Below are positions 25,582 to 34,469 of a stretch of 64,000 bases of DNA, one piece after another. A program made the translations under genes and the position numbers. The notes under the pieces are model-generated. The model was not told where the DNA came from. It saw only the letters and a list, made by a program, of their open reading frames with translations, and made no database searches. The stretch covers positions 124,001-188,000 of the forward strand of contig MKZN01000006.1 of the NCBI GenBank assembly GCA_001938995.1, written 5' to 3'. Numbering within the stretch: the stretch's first letter is position 1; each line of letters opens with the position of its first letter. This DNA is from Bacillus pumilus. Lineage in GTDB: Bacteria; Bacillota; Bacilli; Bacillales; Bacillaceae.

Positions 25582-25911
25582 ATGCAAACAAATGAGATGG
25601 AGAAATGGATCAAGGATTTTTACAAAAAGAGAAATTGGACAGAATACGGACCGTTTATCCGGTTAGGGTTCCTGATGGAAGAAACAGGAGAACTCGCTCG
25701 TGCTGTTAGAACCATCGAGATCGGACGTGACCGGCCTGATGAACAAAAACAAAAGTCATCTGAGTTGAAGAAAGAACTCGTTGAAGAAATGGGAGATGTA
25801 TTAGCGAATCTACTTATTTTAGCCGATCTCTATGATGTCACAGTAGAAGAGATCTTCTCCTCTCATCAACAGAAACTCACAAAGCGTTTTTCAGAACTGA
25901 AAAGCACGTGA
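25582..25911 (+). CDS. yvdC: MazG-like nucleotide pyrophosphohydrolase YvdC
   Basis: This 109-residue protein matches B. subtilis YvdC (about 106 residues). The MazG fold is shown by EETGELARAVR near 33-43 and EEMGDVLANLLILAD near 70-84, which supply the EExxE and ExxD metal ligands. It probably hydrolyses non-canonical or excess nucleoside triphosphates. I start it at ATG 25582. The AAGGAG at 25563 is 13 nt away, unusually far, and the longer open frame from 25468 runs back into the yvdD promoter region. The stop codon sits in a terminator stem. Confidence 0.85.
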   Translation: MQTNEMEKWIKDFYKKRNWTEYGPFIRLGFLMEETGELARAVRTIEIGRDRPDEQKQKSSELKKELVEEMGDVLANLLILADLYDVTVEEIFSSHQQKLTKRFSELKST

Positions 25912-25931
25912 CCACATTGTCACGTGCTTTT
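25900..25931 (+). terminator. Terminator of yvdC
   Basis: AAAAGCACGTGAC / GTCACGTGCTTTT form a 13-bp stem with a 6-nt loop followed by TTTT. The yvdC stop codon is part of the stem. Confidence 0.88.
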
Positions 25932-25939
25932 TTCCACCT

Positions 25940-26298
25940 TTATAGATGCTGTGGTGAGATATCATCTGTTCGTTCAAAGAAATGCTGTTTTCCAATATGA
26001 TGGAAAAGACCTGTTCGACGCAAAAGCTCTTTCGGCTGTGATTGAAGTCCGACAATCAACAGCCTACCATTAACCGATTGGAGATTCTGCCTCTAGCTCA
26101 TAGATAACTAGCAGAATACTTCGCATCACCGTTGCGCAGTCCCATGGATTGCGGCAATAATTCCAAAAGACGTGTATCCATACAAGTTAATATGACGAGT
26201 TTCTTTTCAGGAAATTTCCCCGCTTTGTAAGGCTCATAATGTCTCTCATGTACGAACTCTGAATTGTGCTGAAGAATCTGTTCTAATTTTGATCCCAT
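25940..26298 (-). pseudogene. yvdA: Fused relic of yvdA (carbonic anhydrase) and yvdB (SulP transporter)
   Basis: From ATG 26298 (SD GGGAG) the minus strand encodes MGSKLEQILQHNSEFV, then VILTCMDTRLLELLP and RNGD, the first third of a beta-carbonic anhydrase like YvdA. About 26120 the match jumps and changes frame to RSILLVIYELEAES, which belongs roughly 20 residues further on in the enzyme. From about 26075 to the TAA at 25940-25942 a third frame gives GRLLIVGLQSQPKELLRR and HHIGKQHFFERTDDI, the STAS-domain C terminus of a SulP anion transporter such as YvdB. The zinc ligands beyond CMDTR are lost. Two genes have collapsed by deletion into about 360 bp. Confidence 0.8.
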
Positions 26299-26850
26299 CT
26301 TGCCATCTCCCATCTTTTTATAAGTCACGTAAGCTTCTGCCTGTCCTCCTTTTCTTTCGTGTGTTCTCAAGCATAGAGATGAAAAATGATAGAAAAAACA
26401 AAAAAATAGGAAAACGATGAGAAAGAATGTGGTCATTTTCTCTCATTTACGCTTCATCGCAAGGGGGGACGCGGTCTTCCTTTCAATCTATCATTCTCTG
26501 ATCGCCAACAGACGATGAAATGGTTTAGTAGAAAACGCCCTTCCCGTTTAATATGTTTCAAATATAATCATTTTTCTATCAAAAAATCTCGATCTATTTT
26601 CCAGCTTGTCAGATAACCTCTCAGAAAATCAGGCTTTTCCACATGCCATATCTCCCATTATCTGATTTTTATCTAAGTAAAAAATGCATCAGATGGCATA
26701 TGAATATACTTTTTCACTAAGTAAATGTCTCTCCTTTCCGTTATTTTAGTATATTAAATATTGAGCAGATAACCTTCAAACGTGTTCAGCCGAAATGGTT
26801 GCTTTATAATAAAAGGAGCAAGATGATCATGTGAAAGGAGCGAGTTGACA
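26299..26850. other. Intergenic region between the yvdA relic and yvcT
   Basis: No gene is supported in this 550-bp stretch. The minus-strand open frame reaching 26436 is the relic extended upstream by a low-complexity Phe-rich tract and is not a signal of its own. A TATAAT at 26805-26810 is the only candidate -10 for yvcT, with a poor -35. A second AAAGGAG-type site at 26812-26818 precedes a three-codon frame (ATG ATC ATG TGA) that ends just before the yvcT ribosome binding site. Confidence 0.5.
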
Positions 26851-27828
26851 GTGAAACCACACATTTTTGTCGCCAAACCAATACCTGCCTCATTTGAGGA
26901 AATACTAAAGGAACATTGTACATACGAGGTGTGGCAATCCAAAGACCCCATTCCAAAAGATATTTTGTTTCAAAAACTGCAGCATGCTGATGGTCTTTTA
27001 ACGTCTGGGACGAAAATCGATCAAGAGCTTTTAGATCATGCACCAAAACTTAAAGTAGTGAGCAATAACTCTGTTGGCTATGACACCTTCGATATAGAAG
27101 TGATGAGGCAAAGAGGCGTAATTGGTACGCACACGCCTCATACACTCGACCATACTGTGGCTGACCTAGCATTTTCACTCATTCTTTCCTCTGCGCGAAG
27201 AATTGCCGAACTTGATCGTTTTATCCGTGAAGGGAAATGGACGAAATTTGTACAGGAAGAAGATATCTTTGGCATCGATGTCCATCATCAAACGCTTGGC
27301 ATTATTGGCATGGGACGAATCGGAGAGCAAGTCGCCAAACGAGCTGCACATGGTTTTGATATGAATGTCCTGTATCATAACCGCAGCCGGAATGAAAAGG
27401 CTGAATCAGCATATGGTGCTTTATATTGCACACTTGATGACCTGCTAAAGCAAGCCGATATCATTGTGTTGATTACACCACTGACCGATGAAACGTATCA
27501 TATGATTGGCGAACGAGAATTGAAGTTCATGAAGCAAACGGCTTTATTTGTAAACATCTCCCGAGGGAAAACAGTGGATGAAAAAAGCCTCATTCAAGCG
27601 CTTCAAGAGGGATGGATCAAAGGTGCAGGTCTTGATGTATTTGAGCAGGAACCGCTTCAGGAGAATCATCCCTTCAAAGAAATGAACAATGTCACCCTTG
27701 TTCCTCACATCGGTTCTGCTACTGAAACAACACTGGATCTTATGCTGAAACGAGCCATTCACAATGTGATTCATGGAATTGATGGCAAAGCCCCTGTAGA
27801 TATTGTGAAAGAGCTTGCTTCATCTTAA
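26851..27828 (+). CDS. yvcT: 2-hydroxyacid dehydrogenase YvcT
   Basis: This D-isomer-specific 2-hydroxyacid dehydrogenase of about 325 residues belongs to the glyoxylate/hydroxypyruvate or 2-ketogluconate reductase group. The NAD(P) site is [13 protein letters not shown] near 148-160. The catalytic Arg is in [10 protein letters not shown], the Glu in DVFEQEPL, and the His in VPHIGSAT. It reduces 2-keto acids in the cytosol. Two starts are possible. TTG at 26845 has AAAGGAG only 4 nt upstream, whereas GTG at 26851 has it 10 nt upstream; I prefer GTG. Confidence 0.88.
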   Translation: MKPHIFVAKPIPASFEEILKEHCTYEVWQSKDPIPKDILFQKLQHADGLLTSGTKIDQELLDHAPKLKVVSNNSVGYDTFDIEVMRQRGVIGTHTPHTLDHTVADLAFSLILSSARRIAELDRFIREGKWTKFVQEEDIFGIDVHHQTLGIIGMGRIGEQVAKRAAHGFDMNVLYHNRSRNEKAESAYGALYCTLDDLLKQADIIVLITPLTDETYHMIGERELKFMKQTALFVNISRGKTVDEKSLIQALQEGWIKGAGLDVFEQEPLQENHPFKEMNNVTLVPHIGSATETTLDLMLKRAIHNVIHGIDGKAPVDIVKELASS

Positions 27829-27832
27829 TCGG

Positions 27833-27863
27833 AAAAGACGCAGGAAACGGAACTGCGTCTTTT
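27833..27863 (+). terminator. Terminator of yvcT
   Basis: AAAAGACGCAG / CTGCGTCTTTT form an 11-bp stem with a 9-nt loop, followed by T residues, 5 nt after the stop codon. Confidence 0.88.
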
Positions 27864-27923
27864 TATTTATTTCATCAGAAGGATATCAGGAGAAAAGCCT
27901 CATTTTAGCAAAGATCCTGTTTC

Positions 27924-27955
27924 TTTACATTCCCTTCATGTTCGGGTGCTATAAT
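27924..27955 (+). promoter_or_regulatory. Pho-box promoter of the binase gene
   Basis: TTTACA (27924-27929) and TTCATG (27935-27940) repeat with an 11-nt period, as PhoP boxes (TTWACA-like) do. TATAAT follows at 27950-27955 and no SigA -35 is present. PhoP-dependent, phosphate-starvation expression has been reported for binase, and this layout agrees with it. Confidence 0.65.
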
Positions 27956-28012
27956 ATGAGGTAGACAAGCATCAAGAGGACAGCATCCGATTTCCTTAAT
28001 AGGAGGATGAAG

Positions 28013-28501
28013 ATGAAAAAAATCAGTTCGGTTTTTACTTTGTTTGCTCTGATCGCTGCTATTCTGTTTTCTGGTTTTATTCCGCAGCAAGCTTATGCCG
28101 AAACACCACTTACACCGACCGCCACCAATGAAACAGCTTCTATTCAACTGACATCAGATGTTCATACCCTTGCCGTCATTAATACGTTTGATGGTGTAGC
28201 AGATTATTTGATTCGCTACAAACGACTTCCTGATAACTACATCACCAAATCACAAGCAACAGCTCTTGGATGGGTGGCTTCAAAGGGGAATCTAGCTGTG
28301 GTAGCACCGGGGAAAAGCATCGGTGGCGACGTCTTCTCTAACCGTGAGGGCAGACTTCCTTCAGCAAGCGGACGTACATGGCGTGAGGCCGACATCAATT
28401 ACGTCTCTGGCTTCCGCAATGCGGACCGTCTCGTGTATTCGAGTGACTGGCTCATTTACAAAACAACCGACCACTATGCTTCCTTTACACGTATTCGTTA
28501 A
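28013..28501 (+). CDS. Binase, secreted guanyl-specific ribonuclease
   Basis: This 162-residue precursor comprises a Sec signal peptide (to about AYA, residue 29), a propeptide of about 24 residues, and a 109-residue mature enzyme beginning AVINTFDGVADY. That matches binase of B. pumilus/B. intermedius almost exactly. In mature numbering the catalytic Lys26, Glu72, Arg82 and His101 are all present. From memory, residues 30 (Thr), 43 (Val) and 104 (Ser) differ from the classic binase. The enzyme degrades extracellular RNA, likely for phosphate. The ATG at 28013 has AGGAGG 6 nt upstream; the ATG 6 nt earlier abuts it. No barstar-like inhibitor gene is adjacent. Confidence 0.95.
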   Translation: MKKISSVFTLFALIAAILFSGFIPQQAYAETPLTPTATNETASIQLTSDVHTLAVINTFDGVADYLIRYKRLPDNYITKSQATALGWVASKGNLAVVAPGKSIGGDVFSNREGRLPSASGRTWREADINYVSGFRNADRLVYSSDWLIYKTTDHYASFTRIR

Positions 28502-28505
28502 AGCG

Positions 28506-28539
28506 AAAAAAAACAGCCTACTAGAAGGGCTGTTTTTTT
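28506..28539. terminator. Terminator between binase and the N-acetyltransferase gene
   Basis: AAACAGCC / GGCTGTTT, extended by long A and T runs, form a stem around a 9-nt loop. The two genes converge on it, so it can act both ways. Confidence 0.85.
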
Positions 28540-29288
28540 CATCTTTGCGGGATCAGGTTTTGTACATAGTCATCGAAAGGTTGAGAGAGTGGCTGTTTCG
28601 AGATCTCTCCATTCTCATGAACAGTGATATGATCCTCTGTCACGATCAGACGACCTGTTTGTGTTAGTTTAGACGCAAGCCGTTTTTTGTTAAAAGGGGA
28701 TGCTTCATTTTCGTAAATCTCATGACGCAATTGTTCCAATGTTTGTGCATTCACTTCGTTCAAGGTAAATGCATAACCAGTTTCCGCTCCTGCTCCACGA
28801 TCTAATTGAAGCAAGTGCGTCCCTTTTTCGGTGTTTTCTTCTTTGACTCGGAAGTGCATAAATGGTGATTCTACCCACTCTCCAGTAAAGGGTACCGGCT
28901 GTAGAGGTAAATTAACCCCAAATCCTGCATCAATGAGAAAGCGCTTACCCTCATATAGGAGAGTAATGGCTACGTGTGTTCCGTCAATCGACCACTTGCC
29001 AGCTTCTTTGTTATACACTGTCCCTTGAACGAGCTGTACAGCGAGTCCTGCCTCTTTTAACACATAATACAAAAGAGGATTGAGATCGTAACAAAGACCT
29101 CCTCTGCTTCCTTCCAGTAGATGCTGTTTCAGCCCCTCTTGATCTAGGGAATAGGACTGTTTATTCAACACCGACCTGTTCTCAAAGGGAAAGGTATACG
29201 CCATCTTTCGTAGCAACTCAGGCAATTGTTCAAAGGTCACCTGCTCGCCTTCATACCCAATTTTCTGAAAAAAGGCTGATTGTATCAT
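28539..29288 (-). CDS. yvcN: Arylamine N-acetyltransferase
   Basis: This 249-residue NAT-family enzyme has the Cys-His-Asp triad in RGGLCYDLN (Cys near 66), DGTHVAI (His near 104) and FLIDAGFG (Asp near 119). It transfers acetyl from acetyl-CoA to arylamines and hydrazines. The ATG at 29288 is preferred because GGGGGG lies 8 nt upstream. The longer frame starts inside the crh terminator. Position next to crh is that of B. subtilis yvcN. It lies just beyond the crh terminator on the same strand, so it may receive readthrough. Confidence 0.85.
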   Translation of the reverse strand: MIQSAFFQKIGYEGEQVTFEQLPELLRKMAYTFPFENRSVLNKQSYSLDQEGLKQHLLEGSRGGLCYDLNPLLYYVLKEAGLAVQLVQGTVYNKEAGKWSIDGTHVAITLLYEGKRFLIDAGFGVNLPLQPVPFTGEWVESPFMHFRVKEENTEKGTHLLQLDRGAGAETGYAFTLNEVNAQTLEQLRHEIYENEASPFNKKRLASKLTQTGRLIVTEDHITVHENGEISKQPLSQPFDDYVQNLIPQR

Positions 29289-29307
29289 CCTAAATTCCCC
29301 CCTTAAA

Positions 29308-29337
29308 AAAACTGAGACTGTCAAAGGACTCAGTTTT
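29308..29337 (-). terminator. Terminator of the yvcI-crh operon
   Basis: AAAACTGAG / CTCAGTTTT form a 9-bp stem, with TTTTTTAAGG following on the minus strand. The crh stop codon TGA is inside the stem. Confidence 0.8.
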
Positions 29338-29587
29338 CTTGATTGATAAAATCCGTTAAAACCTCAATGGCTTCCTGTTCATCAGCCCCATCTGCACTAA
29401 GTGTGACGGTAACTCCAGAGCTGATGGCAAGACTCATCAGACCCATAATGCTTTTTGCATTCACCTTTTTCCCATCTTTCTCAAGGAAAATATCAGCACC
29501 AAAGCGATTGGCTTCTTGAACGAACAATGCAGCAGGACGTGCTTGTAAACCTGTCTTTAACCGGATCGTGACCGTTTTTTCCACCAT
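29330..29587 (-). CDS. crh: Crh, HPr-like catabolite repression protein
   Basis: This 85-residue HPr paralogue has Gln15 (TGLQARPAAL) in place of the phosphorelay His15, so it cannot carry PTS phosphate. Ser46 (AKSIMGL) is kept and is the target of HprK, whose gene is at 49489-50421. Ser46-phosphorylated Crh acts as a CcpA corepressor and, unphosphorylated, influences methylglyoxal synthase. I use ATG 29587, with AAAGGAGG 8 nt upstream. Longer frames reach into whiA. It is the last gene of the operon. Confidence 0.96.
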   Translation of the reverse strand: MVEKTVTIRLKTGLQARPAALFVQEANRFGADIFLEKDGKKVNAKSIMGLMSLAISSGVTVTLSADGADEQEAIEVLTDFINQEN

Positions 29588-29612
29588 CTGATCTGCCTCC
29601 TTTTTCTTTTCC

Positions 29613-30572
29613 TTATTTGAGTGTAACGGCTTGTCCATTGCGTAATTGTTCTGCAATTTGATCTAGTTTCCTCAAGCGGTGGTTAATGCCTGATTTACTA
29701 ATCTTGCCGCTTTCAACCATTTCCCCAAGCTCTTTCAATGTGACTTCTTGGTAGTCAATTCGCAGTTTCGCAATTTCTTGCAGTTTATCGGGCAGTGCAT
29801 CAAGCCCAATTTTTTCATCAATAAATTGAATGTTTTCCACCTGACGCAGTGATGCACCGATGGTTTTATTCAAGTTTGCTGTTTCACAATTGACGAGACG
29901 GTTCACTGAATTTCGCATATCACGAACGATCCGTACATCTTCAAACCGAAGCAATGAATTATGCGCACCCACGACACTTAAGAATTCCGTAATCTTTTCG
30001 GCTTCCTTCAAGTAGGTAATGTAGCCTTTTTTGCGCTCAAGTGTTTTACTATTCAGTTGAAATTGATTCAACAGCTCACAAAGAGCATCATTATGTTCTT
30101 TATATAGGGAAAAAATTTCGAGGTGATAGGAAGACGTTTCTGGATTATTCACAGAACCACCAGCTAAAAAGGCACCTCTCATATAGGATCGTTTGCAGCA
30201 TCTTTTCTTCACAAGTTCTTCTGAAATATTGCGTTCAAATACAAATTGTTCACTTAATATTTTCAAATCCTCTAAAATGGATTTCGCTCGTTCTACCAGT
30301 CTGACAATATACACATTATTCTTTTTTAATCTCATTTTTTTACGGACGAGCAGCTCGACTGTCACGTCATATTTCTTTTTCAAGAGTGTATAAATACGCC
30401 TTGCAATGGCTGCGTTCTCTGTCTGTATATCTAAAATTAGTTTTCGATTAGAGAAAGATAATGAACCGTTCATACGGATGAGGGCAGAAAGCTCTGCTTT
30501 TGAGCAGCAGTCCTTCACGACCAGATTAGTCAGCTCTTTTTTTGTTTCGGATGCAAATGACATCCTTGCCAC
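29613..30572 (-). CDS. whiA: WhiA, DNA-binding cell-division and chromosome-segregation factor
   Basis: This 319-residue protein has an N-terminal LAGLIDADG-like domain ([22 protein letters not shown] near 128-150) and a C-terminal helix-turn-helix ([20 protein letters not shown] near 280-299). In B. subtilis WhiA (YvcL) affects Z-ring formation and chromosome segregation. GTG at 30572 has AGGAG 6 nt upstream. The ATG at 30563, used in B. subtilis annotation, is 15 nt from that site. It sits 9 nt after glmR in the conserved rapZ-glmR-whiA cluster. Confidence 0.95.
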   Translation of the reverse strand: MARMSFASETKKELTNLVVKDCCSKAELSALIRMNGSLSFSNRKLILDIQTENAAIARRIYTLLKKKYDVTVELLVRKKMRLKKNNVYIVRLVERAKSILEDLKILSEQFVFERNISEELVKKRCCKRSYMRGAFLAGGSVNNPETSSYHLEIFSLYKEHNDALCELLNQFQLNSKTLERKKGYITYLKEAEKITEFLSVVGAHNSLLRFEDVRIVRDMRNSVNRLVNCETANLNKTIGASLRQVENIQFIDEKIGLDALPDKLQEIAKLRIDYQEVTLKELGEMVESGKISKSGINHRLRKLDQIAEQLRNGQAVTLK

Positions 30573-30581
30573 CCCCGACTC

Positions 30582-31541
30582 CTATTTTTTCTGATGCAGC
30601 AGTTCGACAAGCAGTGCGGCTACTTTCAGCGTGTCGTGGCGAATCACATGCTGGTCGTATGTAATGATTTCCCCAGGAATAACTTCCAATCCCATGGCTT
30701 TCAGTGCATCTGTGTCGAACTGCACAGGCTGAGCCTGCTCTTCTGCATACTTTGCTTTGATTTCTTCTGGAATTTCTTTATTGTTTACAAAGATCGTATC
30801 AATGAATGGTCGATCCATATGATCATTTAAAGCCATCACGTGATCCGCCGCACTGTAGGAAAGCGTTTCCCCTGGTTGCGTCATGACATTGCATATATAC
30901 ACTTTTTTTGCCTTTGAGCGAATCACTTCTTCTCCAATGTGTGGCACAAGCAAGTTAGGCAAAATACTTGTATACAAACTGCCCGGACCAATCACAATCA
31001 AATCAGCTTCGCGAATGACTTGAATGGATTCCGGGAGAGGCTCAATTGTATCTGGTGTCAGGAAAACACGTTTAATCCTTTCACCGTATGTCGGAATTTT
31101 TGATTCACCTGTGACCACTTGCCCGCTTTCTAACTCCGCATGAAGAACAACACTAGAATTCGCGGCTGGAAGTACTTTACCTCTTACATTTAAGACTTTG
31201 CTCATTTCAGTGACGGCATGAAAAAAATCACCGGTAATATTCGTCATGGCCGCAAGAATGAGATTACCAAGAGAGTGCCCAGTTAAGTCATTCCCTTTGT
31301 TAAATCGGTGCTGAAATAAATCTTCCACAAGTGGCTCGACATCAGAAAGTGCCGCCAATACATTTCGAATATCGCCTGGAGGCGGAATATTCAAATCATG
31401 ACGCAATCTGCCTGAGCTACCTCCATCATCAGCAACGGTGACAATCGCGGTAATGTCCACTGGCTTTGTTTTAAGCCCTCTGAGCAAAACAGATAAGCCA
31501 GTGCCTCCGCCTAGAATGACAACTTTCGGTAAGGTTGTCAT
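30582..31541 (-). CDS. glmR: GlmR (YvcK), regulator of carbon flow into cell wall precursors
   Basis: This 319-residue YvcK/CofD-like protein has VILGGGTGLSVLLRGL near 7-22 and VADDGGSSGRLR near 36-47. In B. subtilis it binds UDP-GlcNAc and stimulates GlmS, and it is needed for growth on gluconeogenic carbon sources and for normal cell shape. The start overlaps nothing, but it lies directly next to rapZ (its stop at 31542), so translation is coupled. It is not a transferase despite the CofD fold. Confidence 0.95.
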   Translation of the reverse strand: MTTLPKVVILGGGTGLSVLLRGLKTKPVDITAIVTVADDGGSSGRLRHDLNIPPPGDIRNVLAALSDVEPLVEDLFQHRFNKGNDLTGHSLGNLILAAMTNITGDFFHAVTEMSKVLNVRGKVLPAANSSVVLHAELESGQVVTGESKIPTYGERIKRVFLTPDTIEPLPESIQVIREADLIVIGPGSLYTSILPNLLVPHIGEEVIRSKAKKVYICNVMTQPGETLSYSAADHVMALNDHMDRPFIDTIFVNNKEIPEEIKAKYAEEQAQPVQFDTDALKAMGLEVIPGEIITYDQHVIRHDTLKVAALLVELLHQKK

Positions 31542-32429
31542 CTATTTTCTACTTCTCTTCTCAATGTCCCGGTGAGTGACATGTGTATAGTAATCGTTTT
31601 TAAAATAATCAGCTAAGTGGTTCGCTAGCGTCACTGATCGATGCTGACCACCCGTACAGCCAATGGCAACAACCAGCTGGCTTTTTCCTTCTCGTTTATA
31701 TGACGGAAGCATAAAGCTAAGAAGATCAATTAATTTTTCAGTGAATTTTTGTGTTTCACTCCATTTCATCACGTAGGAGCGCACTTCTTCATCATTTCCG
31801 GTTTGTGGTCGCATGCTCTCAATATAGTACGGATTCGGTAAGAATCTCACATCAAAGACAAGATCAGCATCAATGGGTAAGCCATATTTAAAGCCAAATG
31901 ACATGACATTCACCGTAAACACTTGCCCTTGATTTGTCGCAAAATGTGCCACGATTTTTTCCCGAAGCTGTTTTGGTTTGAGGTCAGATGTATCAAAAAT
32001 CATCTGTGACCTACCTTTCAACTCCTCTAACAAATCACGCTCAATCGCAATCCCTTCAAGAGGTAGACCTGTTGTGGCAAGAGGATGTGAACGTCTCGTT
32101 TCTTTATATCTAGAGACAAGCACCTTATCATTTGCATCTAAAAATAAAATCCGTGGTGTAATCCAGCCGATGTCACCCATTTCATCTAAGGCAGCAACTA
32201 AGCTATCAAAAAATTCACGGCCTCGTAAATCCATCACGAGTGCAACTTTGCTCATCTTTGAATTCGATTCTTTCATTAACTCAAGAAACTTCGGTAAAAG
32301 TGATGGCGGTAAGTTATCCACACAGAAGTATCCTAAGTCTTCAAAGCTTTGTATGGCGACGGTTTTCCCCGCACCTGACATTCCTGTAATAATCACAAGC
32401 TGAATATCATCCTGTGTATGTGTATTCAT
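31542..32429 (-). CDS. rapZ: RapZ (YvcJ), P-loop nucleotide-binding regulator
   Basis: This 295-residue protein has Walker A GMSGAGKT near 16-23, [11 protein letters not shown] near 79-89 and the conserved C-terminal [10 protein letters not shown] near 249-258. It hydrolyses nucleotides and in Bacillus affects competence. In Gram-negative bacteria the homologue controls GlmS expression via small RNAs. The ATG at 32429 has AAGGAG about 10 nt upstream. An open frame extends 12 codons further without a ribosome binding site. Confidence 0.95.
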   Translation of the reverse strand: MNTHTQDDIQLVIITGMSGAGKTVAIQSFEDLGYFCVDNLPPSLLPKFLELMKESNSKMSKVALVMDLRGREFFDSLVAALDEMGDIGWITPRILFLDANDKVLVSRYKETRRSHPLATTGLPLEGIAIERDLLEELKGRSQMIFDTSDLKPKQLREKIVAHFATNQGQVFTVNVMSFGFKYGLPIDADLVFDVRFLPNPYYIESMRPQTGNDEEVRSYVMKWSETQKFTEKLIDLLSFMLPSYKREGKSQLVVAIGCTGGQHRSVTLANHLADYFKNDYYTHVTHRDIEKRSRK

Positions 32430-32468
32430 GCCTGCTCCCTCTCCTTCTTTATGAAAACGGTTCATATA

Positions 32469-32933
32469 TTAGTCTCCTTGAGGATCTAATCGATAAGCAA
32501 TGAGCTCAAAATCTGGTGTATACGTAAAAGTGCCATGGAGGAGTCCTTTTCCCTTTAGCATGAAATCAAGAATATGCCGATCACCAGGAGCCATTGGCAA
32601 GGTCGACACGTTCTTGACATCATGCCATTTCAAAATGCCTTCCTCCGACTCTGACACGTTTTTTCCAGTAAAGGAGTCTGCCATAAAAGTGAACATCATC
32701 CACTCTTGGACGACCTGATCTCCTTCTTTTATAATAAAGGTAAAAACACCTTTTAGTTGCGGATTTAAAATGTAAATGCCTGTTTCTTCTCTATATTCTC
32801 GAATGACTGAATCCTTGACCGATTCTCCATTCTCCATTTTGCCACCTGGCGCTACCCACCAGCCACGTCTTGGCTTTTGCAGCAAGAGAACTTGATCTTC
32901 GTGATGCAGCACACAATTGGTTACTCGTTGCAC
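32469..32933 (-). CDS. yvcI: Nudix hydrolase YvcI
   Basis: This 154-residue Nudix protein is annotated in the MutT/8-oxo-dGTP diphosphatase group. The Nudix box runs from GGKMENGES to REYREETGI (about residues 30-52) and has the GX5EX7REUXEEXGU pattern. Substrate is not known. It is the first gene of the yvcI-rapZ-glmR-whiA-crh operon. A candidate promoter lies about 35 nt upstream. Confidence 0.9.
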   Translation of the reverse strand: MQRVTNCVLHHEDQVLLLQKPRRGWWVAPGGKMENGESVKDSVIREYREETGIYILNPQLKGVFTFIIKEGDQVVQEWMMFTFMADSFTGKNVSESEEGILKWHDVKNVSTLPMAPGDRHILDFMLKGKGLLHGTFTYTPDFELIAYRLDPQGD

Positions 32934-32966
32934 CAGCTGTCACCTACTCTTTTAAGTCTTTTTCTT

Positions 32967-32995
32967 ATTATACAGGTTCATCTTCACTCCCACAA
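32967..32995 (-). promoter_or_regulatory. Candidate promoter of the yvcI-crh operon
   Basis: On the minus strand TTGTGG (32990-32995) and TATAAT (32967-32972) are 17 nt apart, about 33 nt before yvcI. Confidence 0.65.
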
Positions 32996-33289
32996 TGAAC
33001 ATGCCCGGTCTTCACCGAAAACAGACAGGTTTTTGTCTGCATGATGTGACGTCTTGTTTCCTTACTCTCTATTTTACAACATCTAACGGCTCTCCATGCG
33101 TCATTTGTGAACATCTCGTGAATTTCTTATTTACACAAAAAAAAGGACACGGATTCACATCCGTGCCAAACATGTATTCCTTATAAAAGGGGGTCAATTA
33201 CTAATTTCATCATAACGGATAATTGTTTCACCCGTGTTACATTCGAGTTAAAAGCCCATGACGCAATATTAAGGATTTACGACAGCTGT
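32996..33289. other. Gap between trxB and yvcI
   Basis: Apart from the trxB terminator (33136-33167) and the yvcI promoter at its edge, I see no gene or regulatory element. The plus-strand open frame of 63 codons here has no ribosome binding site and no recognisable protein. Confidence 0.5.
33136..33167 (-). terminator. Terminator of trxB
   Basis: On the minus strand GGCACGGAT and ATCCGTGTCC form a 9-bp stem with a short loop followed by TTTTTTTT. It lies about 120 nt after the trxB stop codon, so the mRNA has a fairly long 3' tail. Confidence 0.85.
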
Positions 33290-34267
<978 letters not shown>

Positions 34268-34407
34268 TCATTTCTTATTAGAATACCCTTGGGTGATGCT
34301 TCCATTCATGACAGGGAGCATCATTTCCCTTCTTAGTTTTTGTTCCTTACTCATATCCTATTAAATATGCGGGCAATAAGCGAATCATCTGCTCAAATCT
34401 CCAAAAG

Positions 34408-34445
34408 AAAAAGCTTCCTTAAACGATTGTTTAAGGAAGCTTTTT
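34408..34445 (-). terminator. Terminator of cwlO
   Basis: A perfect 17-bp inverted repeat (AAAAAGCTTCCTTAAAC and its complement) with a 4-nt loop lies 24 nt downstream of the cwlO stop codon, with T-runs on both strands. Confidence 0.9.
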
Positions 34446-34469
34446 TGTGGTTATATCAAGAGTAGTGGT

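Noticed and set aside
26299-26436. N-terminal membrane-like extension of the carbonic anhydrase frame
   Set aside because: It is an open frame through AT-rich non-coding DNA. A proper ribosome binding site and the family N terminus occur at 26298.
27956-28539. Search for a barstar-like inhibitor gene beside binase
   Set aside because: No complete frame other than binase is present between yvcT and the N-acetyltransferase. The inhibitor, if any, is elsewhere.
32995-33186. 63-codon frame in the trxB-yvcI gap
   Set aside because: No ribosome binding site; it runs across the trxB terminator.
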